In this document: positions 23,401 to 38,400 of the stretch, one piece after another
Position numbering within the stretch: the stretch's first letter is position 1
Layout: each line of letters begins with the position of its first letter
NCBI GenBank assembly: GCA_914767715.1
Contig: OU612068.1
Location: forward strand, 4,712,001-4,776,000
DNA length: 64,000 nt
Source: Membranipora membranacea
Lineage: Eukaryota; Bryozoa; Gymnolaemata; Cheilostomatida; Membraniporidae
Direction: 5' to 3'
The notes under the pieces: model-generated
What the model saw: only the letters and a program-made list of their open reading frames with translations
Databases searched by the model: none
What the model was told of the DNA's origin: nothing
Made by a program: the position numbers and the translations under genes

Positions 23401-26400
23401 AATGAATGACATAACTATGGTAAAATAATCAATTATAAGTGTCAAATATAAGACCTACACTGTTGGTATGGAGATTTCGCCAAATTTAAATATTATCATT
23501 CAAATTTCAACTGGCTAGCCTTTAGAGATTTGCATATTTGTCAGTTCTTCTTTATATAGACTTGAAGCAGGAGTTTTTGTTGGCAGCCTAGCACAAAATT
23601 AAAATAATGGCTGATATCCACAAGACCTGGTGAAATCTGTAATCAACTCCGAAAGTTTATCCGTAACGATTTCCAACTTTTAGACATTATTGATTCCCTA
23701 CGCCGACATTCCAAAAGGAAAATAACAGACAGCAATATATTTGCCCCACATTGAAAAATTCTCTCAGGCAGATTGAACAAGGGAATTAAAAGTTTTACAA
23801 CTAATCATAGGCCTGATTTATTATCACTATGTCTATCAATTAAAATAATAATTCATAATTACTGAGAAGGGGTGACTCACACTCATAGGTGGCTGCTGCT
23901 GGTCCGGTATTCTGTGACCAGCTGCTGGAATGTACTGAAATCCTGAGCCGCCTGAGGAGCTTGAGCTAGAGTCCACACGCTCTCGTCGAGATCCGATATT
24001 CATCCACTCATCCGGAGGTTCCTCTCCGCCGAGTATCTCTACATAACCAGGTTCTGTCTCAGACTGGGGAGCAGCCATAGCGAGAGTGGGATCCTCTGAA
24101 CTTACAGATCCTAGAACAGCGAATAATAAAGTGACCTCAGTGCTTGACTGCAGTGGACAAACAAGTGACACATACAAACTAGTAAACAACAAAGATATTG
24201 CCTCACCACTTATGTGAGGCTTCACTATTCATGGAATGTTTTACAACCTTTTTGAAATGTGTGAAATGGACCAGAAGATAACATTACGTCATTTTAAAAC
24301 TTACCAATGATTCCAAACAGCTACCATGACAACTTGGCTTGTCCTGATATGTGGAAGTTGTTTTGTAAATTTGGCCCACACAATGGTGTGAAATGTAGTT
24401 TACTGGCAATTGTCACTGAATGCACATGTCTTGTAACAGTTTGGCACTGATTGAAGGCCGACCATACCTGAGTTTTGCTGTGTGGATCTCTCTCTTACAG
24501 TGTCCTGACTGCTACAGTCGCTAATATACCCCTCTCCATCACTTTCTACGCCTCTGTCTTCTTCATCGACGTCAGCGTCGTAATGAGCCTGTCCGCCCAA
24601 AGCAGGATTAACATCATCGAATGGGCCGGAGTCAGCTCTCACTATAAAACGGAACAGTTCAAAAATGAGTCATTTTTTCAAAATGTGGATCATCCTACAT
24701 AGTGAGGTTGTGAAAGAGGTTGCAATTAATACATCTGGCACACAAAAAAACTCTCGAGTAGATCCACAATCTGTTCGTTCCGGGAAAATTTATGCATACT
24801 TTAAGGTGATCAATCATCGGGACAATTAACTTTTTCCGTTGTGCTGCACTATTAAAGGTAAAAAGTGTATATGGTATGGACAAGGTGCCTGCTGGATGAA
24901 TATAAGATCAATCATATGGCGGATGTTAAGAGACCAAAGATATTCCATTCCGTAGCCCAATTAATTACCTAAATAGGAAAAAAAACTATAAATAATAATA
25001 TATTAAATGGATGAGTAATACAAATACTAACACTGAGCTCTGGGAGGTTTAGTGTCACGCCTTTTCTCTGCAGGTAAATCACCGTCTACCACTTCATCAT
25101 GTACAGGTCGTTTGTTTACCTGCTGTGCAGGGACATTGAAGTTACCGAGTGACTGCCACTCATCTACCTGACCAGTTACAGACTCGGCCGTCATATTCCT
25201 CCAGTCTCTGATCTTACCAGACATGGAGTCCTCCATCTTCTCTCTAAGCTCAGTATCACTGACTCTCCTCTCTAGCTCCTGTCTGTCAGCAGCGGCATCT
25301 TCATCATCATCACCTACAAATGACGTAACGGCCTCATCCTGGTGTCTGTCTGTTGGTCTGTCAGGGTGGGGTAACTCATCCTCCCACTCATTGACTCTCT
25401 CACTTAGCTGCTTCATCCAGTCACGCTTGGATGATCCTCCTCGGCCTGGCCTGATCACATCTGTATTGTAATCCATCACCACTAGATGATCTGAGTCATC
25501 TCTGGCCAAGTCAGCATCTGTCACACTAACAGCGTTAGCGAAGTCGGTGTCACCGTTAGGTAGCTACAATAGAACACAATGATTTGATAATGTTGACTCT
25601 GAGCATTTCTTAACCAACGAGTATATTCAGCTGGGTAAGAACTCAAACTAATCAGACTGACAACATAATTATAACAAATTCGTGAAAATCTCAATCCAAC
25701 TGACCAAATACCAGATCCTTATCATTGAAAATGAAGACAGAAACCCTCCCATTAAGTGAGTATGAGTGCAGGAGAAGATCTATAAATGTCCTGTTGTATA
25801 CATATACATGTATAGTACAACAATGTGCTAAATACTAGTATGTATCAACAGTGTGAAGAATATTGCTCTGATTATATTATCATGACCTTCAGAGATCATC
25901 GACCAAAATTGCTCTCACTATGAAAACAAATACTGAGCATCTTAATTTACTCTCATGCAGTGACACTTCAATAAATAAAGGTGAATGACTCGCAGTCAAA
26001 TCTTAATTACTGCTTTATCAAGAGTCAAAGGACTGACAGGTAAATGCGATGACAGTTATAACTTTGAAACGAAAATTAGCAACACAACCTTTGGATGCTG
26101 GATCACATTACGACGGCAAAATTTTGTGTGTTACTCAGGTAGCAGACAAACCACGGAGCAAAGTTTGCACATCGGCGCAGCAACACAACAAGAGGAAATC
26201 AAGGCTGAGCAGAAAATCCAAAGTAAAACTAGGTCATGCAAAAGCAATCCCTTACAGGCACACAGAAACAGTGTTTTCCTGCTATGTAGTGAGTCTGTAG
26301 AGGCTTAGTTGCCCATAAAATGTCACTGGAAACTTTTACACATGTGATTGATTGCACTACTGCACACCGATGATTCACAGCTGGAACTCAGGCTAACCAA

Positions 26401-29400
26401 TTACCTGTTGATCGGGGATGGTGCTGTGGATACCCTGACTTGCTGGTACTAGTTGATCTTCCTCCACCTCTGGTTCTAGATGTTCAGGACTAGCTGTGAC
26501 TTCTACCTCTGCATGTGTTAAGTCTTCTGTTAGGTCAGAGATGAGTTGAGATCTAGCTGTATCTGTCAAGGGAAATAAACAACCACATCAGTCAACATTC
26601 AAGTCACCACATGTGTAAACAGTATCACTCTAATCACTACCACAAATAAACATATCCCTGCTAATCTCTCACTTCTATATCTCACACACAATATGTGGCT
26701 TTGTGTGTGTTCACACATCTGCTAATTGTTGGTAAATAAATCACATTCCAGTGGGACTAATTTTCTTCACATGCTCGATTTTTACTTGGAAGCAAAATTC
26801 AATATTTTCAAGATGGTGGCAACAATAACATTGTAGCAGCTGACCAGTCCCTGAGAGCAAAATTCCGTAGTAGCAATTCTTTTACAATTTGTCATAATGC
26901 TAATCATTAATCCTCTAAAATATTTCATATTTCAGGGGATTTATTTCCGATACTAAGGTTTTAGTTGCCCAAACACCAATCACACACTAACAAATTGAAC
27001 ACGGACAGGTGGCTGTGCAGGCCATGATACTCTCCTTACTTACATAACACACCTCCTAAGTGCTGCACATAGGATTCTGTCATACTATACTGGCCTAATG
27101 ACACATTTTACAGATTTCACAGTTTAGAATGTTACCATGGCTTGGATAAATACCACCCTGTGTCACGTTTGAAACCAAATTGACATCCTGCGCAACTGAC
27201 GATACTTGGCTCGGAATAAAATACAGTTGCGGGCTATGAAAAGTTTTTGTGATAGGGTGTAGAGGTGTTCATAGGATGAGTCACATGAGCACCAAAAGAG
27301 TGATCTATATTTATATGGATCATGAACAGCATTGCCAACAGCTCTCTTGTGTGTTATCCAGCAGAGCCAAACATTCGATAAACGCTCAATTTAGAACAGA
27401 ACATTTGATAAAAACTGTTATTTACATAGAGTGCTCAGTGCTCAGTCCTGTCAGAATGGAATCTCTCAAACCCCTCTTAGAGTGCAACAAAGGCGGTGTA
27501 TGGTAAAATGAGTCATGAAAATTTCACAAAAACACAGTAAATGTGTCATCATATCCTAGAATTAACGCATGCACATACTTTTGTGCTATGTTCACAATGA
27601 CAGCCTGGGCAGATTGCTACAAGCCGCTTATGAACACCTGTTCTCGCAGCAGTTAAGATGAGTCCCTCAATATCTGATTTGGCTAATTAAAACACTGGAC
27701 AGGTCCCAATCTTGATCTAGTATTGTACAGAATAATAGACAGTTTTCTGAGCTCCGATTTGAGCCTCAATTCAGAGTTGTCCTCAATCCAGTTTGGTACT
27801 TTTAACCCACGCTGCATAGGAAAAACGTGCTGAAAAGAGGGTTATCTTGAAAACTGCTTATGTTGAGATAAAAATGATTTTTGATTCAGACTCTGCACCA
27901 TTGCAAACTGATAGGGACATAGTTTGGAAAATAAGTTTTGTATTTGGATAGTCAATTATAGCATTTCTTGCCTGTTTCGCGGACAATTTGGCAGAATTTT
28001 TCTTGAATTTCATCACTAAAATTGAGATTTATCAGTTTTCAAGTCCCCAATGATTTGGAAACCCTGGCTTCCAGGGTTTTCAATGGTGATGATTCTGAAT
28101 CAAAAATCATTTTTATCCTATCATAAGCGGTTTTCAAGATAACCCTCTTTCAGCACGTTTTTCCTATGCGGCATGGGTTAAAAGTACCAAACTGGAGAGA
28201 GGACAACTCCTCAAATTAGACCTCAGAAAACTGTCTAATATAAGTACCACATTTGCACAACAAGTAGTATGCTAGCTTTTGTTGGCAATCGTTCCATCAT
28301 AGATCAAGAAATAAAGTGTTGGACTAAAAACCAGCCGAGAAAATAAAATGATGGATAGCTAAAAGATTGCAGTGAAAGTATAGATCAGTTGGTTTCATAA
28401 TGTTTAGTTCCCGGAGGGAGTGACTGGGCAATGGCATACCGCTCTACCAAAATTGAATTTTGGTAGGGTCAAGTAGCCGTGAGGGATTTAGAAAGGACCA
28501 AATAATTTTTGACAGTGTTGATGACTTAAAAGACTGTAACTGACCTCTATGTTGGGAGTCGACACTCTCTGAGTCGCTGGAGTCTCGGATCTCCCCGTCT
28601 CTCATGTACTGCTGAAGAGTCTCAGCCCACTGTGTATTTATATCTGCTCTCTGTTCTACTTGTATGTCGTCTGGTACGACCTCCAGAGAGCCAGATACCT
28701 GTTAATGGTACAGAGATGACTTACACTGCTTAGCTGTGTCTATCCACCCTCCTTGGTCTATCCTTCTCACAACTTGAGATGGCTAGTAGAGTGTTTGATA
28801 TTAGAGAACTGGTAACCGTACAAAATCTCAGCCTCAACTCCAACACTTGATCAGCATGTTGAGACGATGAGTAGAGTGTTGACTGGATTTAGTAGCTGTG
28901 CGCTATCATCCTGTTTACTTTACCTAGTAGCAGTTTTTATGTCACAGCGACATCTAACCCTTGACCTCGCTAATTTAATATGTTGATCATTAAATTACCT
29001 AGAGTCCTAAATTCAACCGCAGGAATGCTTGGGTCAAGACATTAATTATTATGAGACAAAACAATTGCGAAATGTTACGATAGTGAGAGATGACTAATTT
29101 CTATTCAAAGATGTAGAGCTTGGATCTTCGCCAGAATAAATCCACTTGTGCTGAGAAAATGTTGTGGTAGAGATAGGATTGGGGACTTTTTGTCATTAAC
29201 GTGCAGCTGCTATGCAAAGCTCGCCAATCAAGTCAGCTGAAATGACTTTGCACTGCCTAATCTTGCTACACAGTAGCAATAATACTTTAGGTGACTAAGT
29301 TTGGAGGTGTTAAACCCCAGATAGTATCTAGTATTTAGGTGCAGTTATGTGTGCCTTCCTGCTTTACTTTACAGTAAAAAACAAGTGGTGAGCCATCAAT

Positions 29401-32400
29401 CACTACGCTCAGCTACTAAGCCGAAAATAACTGACAGATTTAAATTCATGTCCCACTCATTCCATGAGATAAATGTTGGTGTTAATACCCGCTGGGTTCT
29501 TTTCTAGAGGTAAGGCTCATTTGTTCATATTGGCTTATCACATGGGATAATGGCGAAAATGGGTCACACACAATCAGTCACTTGGTAGTATCAGTCAGTA
29601 GTAAAAGGTTTATTGTCAATGTCATGTGTGTAGCATGGATAATGTCCACATTTCTGAGAACCATATAGACATTTTTGGCAATGGCACAAGTAGTTAATGA
29701 TTCACTTCCAAAGTATTTTTTTGTCATACTAAACCAATCACATCAGCTAGACACCCCTCAGGTGAATACACCAAAATACCTAATCCTGTGACTTTTGATA
29801 ACAATTAGCAACATATTTGAGGACTAGATGAGCAAGGAAATATAAAATGCCTTTTTGACAAACCTGGATCTCAGGATGATAATCCTCTTCTTCTTTTGCG
29901 TCGAAGCCCACGTCTTCTATTTGATGATGAGCAGGCGGATCTGGAGCCCCAGGCTCTGCGTGTAAAATCTCTCCCACTCCAGGCTACAAACAAGGCCAAA
30001 CAAACATGAACAGCCGCTATACTGTGATACAACAGTCTGAGCAATAATATATGCCACATTCCAAATTCAACAAGCCTACTTTTCAACGAGCCTAATTACA
30101 GGGTAGGGATATCGTAGATAAAATCATGGACTACCAATTGGACACACATTCATACTTGCCATGTGTATTACCAAGATGGCGATGAATGTAGAGGACTGTC
30201 CGTATGTTATTGGTTGGGCTGCTCTGTAATTATGCCCCAACATAACATTGGCATGAACACTTCACTACGAATCTCTCATATTTGACCTATATTTCAGTTC
30301 CAGTTTAGGCCCTACTTTTAAATTATAGCTGTGGCTACAGTGGAGAAGTCCAATTGAATCGTGGAAAAAGAACAAAAGCATTGAGGTCTTTTTTGTAATT
30401 GAACTTTTTTGTTCCAAGTAGATGTTATACTGTGAAAATTCATTCTGAGGTGAAAAGACTGATTCAGGGATCTCCGCTTTCAAGGCAATGCTCATCCTAT
30501 CTAGGTGATCAAAACCTCGTAAACAAAAGTCATAAACTACCTTATCAATCATCTATTAAGTGACTCATAAACTATCCTTCACTCCTCATAAAACGCTTTA
30601 TTACATTACGACACCAAGGGATAATCACAGCCAGCCCAGGATGGCGATCGCGGCAGTAGATCGCCGCGATCGCCATCCTTGCTGTGGGGATAATATCCTA
30701 TTAATTTTGTTGTCAGCCTTTCAAATGATGAAAATAGAGTTTGAGACCGGAAAGAAATTCCTCCTCATTCACCAGCGTGTTCTCTACTACAGGCTAAGAT
30801 ACAGGGAGGGGGTACCTAGGGTGATCTCCCAGGAAAACCACAGAATATTGATGGGTAGTTTCAGAGCAATTCTTACATAATTAACAGCTGTTACTACTCT
30901 TTAATTCATGCACGATGGAGCCCAAAAATGTGGGAATGTTATTCTGCCATAAGGCCGGTCCTAGAAAACTTCTTGGAATGAAAGGTATGCATGCGAGACC
31001 AGTGTCTAGAGTGCCCACTGCGCTTCGCGTGGATGACAGGAAATATTTCTATCCCAGCACTGACAGGAGGTAGGAAAATGTAGATAAGAGGATTAGGGAA
31101 TGTATTCAAGCTAATGAACCCAGGATTATCAATAATTAACAGCTTCAGGCCGCTCCAGTGCAAAGAGGCTGATCGATATGCTCAATTTTTCCCTCACACC
31201 ACAATTATGTGGTGAAATGTGGGAACCAACGGAAACAGTATATTTGGTTATTAGACCTGTTGGGCAAGTATTCCGTAAATGAGTTCAGATTGAGTGGTGG
31301 TGCTGCAAGAACCAACTAGTGATAGCTCATGGTGATCACAGCACAGAGCGGGTAAAGGGGTACCAACCTCAATTTTCAGGTCATGAGCGGGTCGATCTAA
31401 GTCTGTGGTGAGGATATCCATCTCATCCAACTCATCTGAATTTACATAAACTAAATTCTTCTTGACCATTTGATCTATAAGTAGATAGAGACATGGGTGT
31501 TTTAATTCATATTCGTTAGTGTTAAATCCAGGGGTAGGGTGTGAACCAGTCCTCCCAAACAATCTAATCGTCAAATCAACAACAACTGCCAGAGAGTTAC
31601 AACAGGTAGATGCAACTCCTTGGGTAGATATAGTAGGTTTGAGGCAAAGGAGATGAAGAGCGTTAGTTTGTTAGGACATGAATGGGCACTTCTCAGACAT
31701 CTTCAGTTATAAAGTGATGGTTGCTGCACTGAATTCTATGTTATCAGAAGATTGAATCAGATGTAAGAATTTATAATTAGCAAGATAGCGATATTTGGCA
31801 GGAGCAAATCCTGAGGTGAAGAGATTCCCTTGCAAGGTCATAACCGTGTCATGAACGAACGAGCCAGCAGAGAGTCCGGTTAAAAATGAAAAACAAAAAT
31901 AATCTCACTGTTGCGTCACTTCATTTTGTTTGATAGCAAATCTGCCAAAACGTTTTATTTGAATTATCGCAGCTGATTGAATGACATAAATTTAGTTTAG
32001 AACCATTAGTTTGCAAGTATGACAATAAGCAAATCACCTCGCTACCTTCAAACCGGATTTTGGGTAAAGTTTGCATAGAACAGGATTCTCTCGGGACTCA
32101 TCCTCAAAGCGTGTGGCCAGCATTCCTGCACATGAAGAACTCTACCCTGGGACTTACCTACCAGAAACTAAAGGTAATATCGATCTTGTTGATGGGACAT
32201 TACCTTACCTAATATGGCTTGAAATGCTTTCTTAGAATGAATGGAAAGGTATTACCTCTTTGATCTGTGAATCTTTGGCTCCATAACAGGTTTGTTTTCT
32301 CTAAAGAAGGAATTTTGACTGCTCGATGCCAAGGTTCAATTATTTTGACATTGCCGATAAATCAAAGTTATAGGCAGTGGAGAAGGACAAGGTTACAGGA

Positions 32401-35400
32401 AGGATAGTAGACTGTCACCGGCCAAATACAAAAACAAATTGATACCAGTAGTCTTTGCAAATAACATGAAGTATATACTACAGTAACTTATCACTATTTG
32501 GTTATTGGTTATAGTATTTGTTGAAGGTTAGAGGATAAGGCCAAGATGTATCATAATGAGCTGATAAAGAGGCAAGACAACACTGGGAATTCAGATAACA
32601 ACATACAATACGCTTGGGGGATATTCCTCTACACCAAACTCCAATCAAAAATAAGATGAGAACCGAATAAAAATTGTGATGTTTAGAACAAAATTAGACT
32701 GAACTCAGTGACAGAGAGGATTTTCGAGGAAGACATTGTTGATGGATTTACCATACGAGATGATAATGATGATTGATTGGGTTGATGAGGGAAAGCATTT
32801 TGGCCTTTAGGCAACAGTTCAGGTGAAACAATGGAAAAGAGATGATTTCACAGGTAAAATTTAGTAGTTGAAGGTCAATCCAGCGCCACAGTAACTGATA
32901 GAGTTGGGTTTCATAGATTATGCACCTATTCTTGTTTGATAATCCAAACCAATTTGATTCTGTTCCATCATAATGTTTAGTTATTATTCAATTTTGGCTT
33001 ATTTGAAGTATTTGATACTAGTGTATTTAATTCTATATATAAAAATATAATCAGGATATATTTTCATAATGTACGTCAGCTGAAAAATATATACGTGCGA
33101 GTTGACCATTGCTTATTCCAACCACCAAGATTTAGAAACGGAACATGTCATGCTTACCCATTTCATTGTGGTCAGGCTCTCGATTTGACGCCATCATCTC
33201 CTCCTCTTCACCAGAAGAATACTCGTAGTTTCTGCTAAGAGTCCGCCTTGCAGCTGCGTTCCTCTGATAAACAAAGCCCGGGTCTTCTTCCTCATCGGAG
33301 TATGAGGGCTCCCTCTGGTGATGTATGTGGTGCTGCTGGTAGACCTGGTGATTTGGATCCTCGTCTATGTGGTGCTCGTCCGAGTCAGAGTAAACGTCCT
33401 GCTCGTACTTCTCACAGGGAGGATCGCTGTCCTGCCTCTGAAGGTCTGGGCCACGGTGTGGTACTGGAGGTGGTGGCTGGTCGTCCTCTGAGTCTGACAG
33501 ACTGTCCTCGGCAGCGGCAAGAGCTCTCTTCTGTGCAGCAAGTCTCAACTGCTCCTCTTGCTCTCTCTCAAACTCTTCATCATCAGACATCCACTCATCA
33601 TCGTTGTCTAAATCCTAAAACAGTAAGCAGATAGTGTCGGTACTCTGGTATTTGAAGCAGCAATTCCTGCATACATTACCGCTTTCCGATCTCCAGAATG
33701 TATCAGAATTTGCATGCGAAAGAGATCAAACAAGCATACTCTCTCAGTGTTGACTGAATCCTTGTGAACGACAGCTTTTGCTGCCAAATGTTGTGAAAAG
33801 GTATGCAATTTTTTAGGGTAGCGGAATATTTTGACTCTCATTAACATGAGCTAGTGTCACCAGCCCAAAGCTCGCTTGAACAACATTTAAATAAGTAGAT
33901 GATGAAAGCGTACATTAGCAATGCAGATTGGTAACATCAAAAACTAGTAAGGATGCAAGAAGCAACGGTAGTCAAAGTAAAAATTAGTAGGCTAGGTATA
34001 TAGTGAAGTTATGGTAAGTAGTTAATACATATTCAAGAATAAATGCCGCTCTCGATAAATAGCTGCAAGCAAAATCCTACAACGTATGGATGAGAAGCTA
34101 TAAAATATAACCAAAATAACACTTTAACTTAGCGGACAACATGCAGTCACCTTACCGTTGGACCGACAAGTCTTCTTGATAATACAGGTTGATCCTTGAT
34201 CTGCTTGATAATAACACAGCGCAAAAACCGTGACAAACTATCCTGATTATAGCACAGTGTGTGAGCCCCAAACCCTGAATGGTTGATCTCAGCCCTATGA
34301 TTACTATGTATGTACTAGTAGCATTGATCAGACTATCTAATCAGCTAAACAAACCAATTGTTCTCCTTACAGCCTTATCAACACCAGTAATTACGCACAG
34401 CAGTATGCTTCTTCGGCTAGCTGTGATCATTGATGATTGCCTCACATCGATAATCACATTCCTCAGGTGGCAGCGCCCTCAGGCTTTGTTTACAAGTCGC
34501 TGACGGGCATCATTCAGTGCTGCCCCTGAGAGAAAGTGATAATTGACCACAGGCTGAGCAAAAATAAACATTGTTCTGGGGAATTTCCTCAGTGCAACAT
34601 TGCAGTAAGGAAAACCCGGCTTCGCATCACAGGAGCCAATCAAAATCACAGCCAATTCTACGTATTTCTAATGCCATCCGTTAGACTTTTCTATCCCATG
34701 TTTCTTCGATTTTTGATTCTCACAGGTATGCAAGAGTGCAGTACAAAAATTCACGATGTTTTTAATGTGTGAAATTTAATTGCCTAACAATTGATCATGA
34801 AAGCTTGATCAATCACATATTTCAAGCATGAGGAATTTTATAAGTGATGGGATTTGCTACAAGGAATGCGCTTTCCAGTGTGTCAGACCTTATTGACAGA
34901 TTGTGTATTGGAAGCAGTTTGAATTGAATAGGCTAATGATTTGCATACATAGGCTCAAGTGTGTACAGTCAATTGTTACCAGTCTTGTCCTAATAAAACC
35001 CAGCAAGGCTTTCGTGATTCAAGAATGACCTAAATATAACAACACTGCAGTCAACTTTTCTTGAAAAGATGAAACTCTTGTCTCCCTCTTGTAGCAATAA
35101 AGCTTGAGATGACAATAGCCACAAGTTTTAATAAAACAACAAAAGATATTCAATTTCCATTACACTCAGGAGACAACAACAGGACTGTCTGGTGTACTGA
35201 TGTGAAAATCTGTGTCATATTTATGACAACCCCTCAGTTGTCTTGTCAATTCCCTTGTGGGTTATGGCACTTGATTCTCAGTTTGTTAGAGAATCTCTAT
35301 GTTATCAAAATACTGTTATGAATTAACATGGTCAAGGTACTTCTATATACGATTAGGCGAGGGATGAACCACTAAACCTGAATTTGGAGTGAAAGACTAC

Positions 35401-38400
35401 AGTGCTGAAGTAAAATTGGCACTGTTCCAGAATGCATAAGGCCTAAAATTGATGCACTGGAGCCGCTCAATCTGAATTAGATTCCGCTTAGTTGCTCAAA
35501 CAAAATGTGTGCGTGAGAGACATACCTCTTTGAGGCGGTCCATCCAAGATGAGGATGCCATCTTTGTAGCGTTAGGTGGCGTCTGCCTGGTCGGCTCAGG
35601 CTGAGTTGGTGATTTCGCTACAGATGAATCAGAAAATGCAGGTGTCTTCTCCTCCTCTGTGTTCTCTAATGAGCTGCTACCATCAATCCTGTCACAGTCA
35701 TCTAGCAGTGGAAAATCAGCTTCACGCTCCGCTTCACGATGATGATACGTATCAGTGCACAGATCATTACTAGCTCTCACTTCAGCCTCCTCACTACAGC
35801 TTATTACGGTGGATTCTATAACATCCTTCGTTAAATCATCGCACCGCCGCTGCTCCTGGCAACGAGGAGAGCTCAGGAATGTAGCCGTTGTATTATCCTT
35901 ACCCCTGTTTTCGGGTTTAGGCTCGTACTCCACCTCGTCGCAGTTCAGTTGATCAGATGATTGCTCGTCTGTATCAGATTGTGTTGGATTGTTCCGTAGA
36001 CTATGATTAGAAGGTTGAGTTGTGTTTAAAGTTTGGGGTGATATGGTTGACTGTAATGAATTGTTTACTTGTTGGCTGTAGTGATGATTATAAGTGCTCT
36101 CTTCTGGTTGAGCTGTGATTGCCTTTATCCCGATTATGTCCTCCCCTATCCCCACCGACGGCGAAGTAAAATCTCCAGTAAACTCAGCTGAAGCAGTGAA
36201 TTCAGAGTTAGATGTATTATTTATGTTACTACTGAGTGGATCAATGAATGAATGAGGCTTGCGCACAATAGATTCACTGCTTGGCTCAGCTCCCAGTATG
36301 TTATTTGTTCTTTTGTCTCCCTCTTCACTTTTACTTGTATTTACACAAGTTATTTGATGCTCTGTTCGCCTGTTATCTCCTCCGAGATCACTCATGCTGT
36401 GCTGGGGCTCAGAGTGAGAGTTGTGTCCTCCAAATGAGCTCAAAAGCGCATTACACTTATCAGCTACGATCTGCATATCTTCATTTGTTTGATTATCTGT
36501 GAGGAATCTATCTTGTGGTTTGAGTACTTTTGGTGATACGCTTCTAGTTCTGAAGCCACTGGGTGGCGGCCTTTTCAATTCAAACTGATCTGATTTCGTT
36601 GGGCTGATATTTGGTTTTGGTTTCGGTATTCTTGTTTTGGTATTGGTGGGGCTTTGTCTCTTCGCAGGACGACTCCTCGATGCTGTTTGAAATGTGAAAG
36701 GCTTTGGCTTTGTTGGTGGAGTCCTTGGTATTGAAGATTTGATTTGAGAGCTCTTAGTTGGAGTCAATTTTGTAGGTGTTGTCTTCATTTTCAATGACTT
36801 GCTAGGTGATGGCTTAGTGGGTGACTTGACTGGTGACGTTTTGGCTGGTGTAAATTGTAGGAAATATCCTGTGGCCTTGTTATCGTTACTAGCTAAAGAA
36901 TCATGCGGACATCCACCTGATAAATCATTGTGGTCAGTGAGTAAGCTACCCAAACCATAAGGTGTTATAGCCTTTACAGGCAGTCTAGAGTTAGATGCAG
37001 TAGAGTAGCGTTTAGGACCCATCACCAAGATAGATTCAGTGTTCTACAGAGTAAAATATAAACAGGTGGTTAGCGAAGAAAAAAAAAGATATGTTAAATC
37101 AAGAGGTGAAGAATCTGAGTGATTTACTTGAATTGCAATGACTTATTAAAGACATAAAATGAAGGCTAATGTTATGCTAAATGTTAAATATTTCATTATT
37201 TTGGGTATTTAAAATAATATATTGCCCCCTAATGGTTCACAAAACAATTTATTACCGCCGTTTCTGGTTAATATAAAAGTTGGGTTATTTATAAGATTCT
37301 TTTGTGATGGGGTGACCCGGGCAGTATTGTTATATGTTGTTGTTGGAAGCAGCATAAAATTCGGTAGATCAATCAGAGGTAAACTATCACAATAACGTCC
37401 TGTTGGCAAGGCAAGCAACTCAGCAGTGTCAATAAATATCATAAAGTGCTCAATAAATCTCTCCGAGGAACGAAATATGCAAAAACAACACAGCGGAGCT
37501 CCTGACATCACGTCTCAACTGTGCATGTTACACTTGATGTACTGTGGTGTTGATGCACTGAGGTCATAATAACTGAGGTCCTAGTCTTCTCCAGGTCAAA
37601 CATAAAAGAGGGGACAACTCAAAACTTAAAAATCCACTCATACAATAAAGAATGACAACTCCAAGAACTTCATCCATACCTGTTGTGCTGCTCCAAAACA
37701 GGGAGGGTGGGATATACCCTCCCTGTCCAAAGTGACGATGATGTTGGTAGAAATAATTTGTTAAATCTGTTTTAACGTCAGACATTTGCAAATCGAGAGG
37801 ATATACATAGGATGTATCAACCACTCAACAACCAACACCCACAATGCACAATGCACTGAGGGATAGATATGAAGGAATGAGATGCCCCTGAACACACAGG
37901 GTTGTCTTCATGCAGCTGGGGTTGACACTGGGAAAGTTGTACTAGTGTTATGCCATGGTGAGCAAACCACTGTATGTTGAATCTAGCCTCACTTTGAGTC
38001 CAGAGCGTTGCATTGTTGGGTAATTACATATTGGAAGTGATTGATCACATTTTCTTACAAAACAACCATAAACTCAGAGTTGTCCATCCTTTATTTAAAA
38101 GTTTTAAATCCAAGCTTTCCAATATTAAAATGTCCAGGATCAAGATATATATTTTGCTGAATATTTAACTATGCCAAGGACACAATATAGAGATGGAAAA
38201 GATTCGGGCACTCTTCGCATACACGGAACAGTCTTGAACATTGACTCCACCGCACAGAACATGCTATTAGACCTCCAGCACAATATAAGAGATCAATCTG
38301 CTTTTATCTACATTTAGCACCACACTCTTAGACCAAAACTCATATCAGAATGTCCATTGGTCTTTATCATAGGGATTAAAAGCATCTTCATCGATTCAAT

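Noticed and set aside
25985-26308. Two overlapping plus-strand frames (107 and 83 aa)
   Set aside because: Lie in an intron of the giant gene without splice or promoter context; overlapping alternatives suggest chance openness.
37209-37824. Minus-strand frames of 100 and 86 aa, the second with a donor-like CAACAG|GTATGG
   Set aside because: Phase 1 at that donor would put a stop right after joining the exon at 37043, so at most an untranslated alternative exon; composition is not coding-like.
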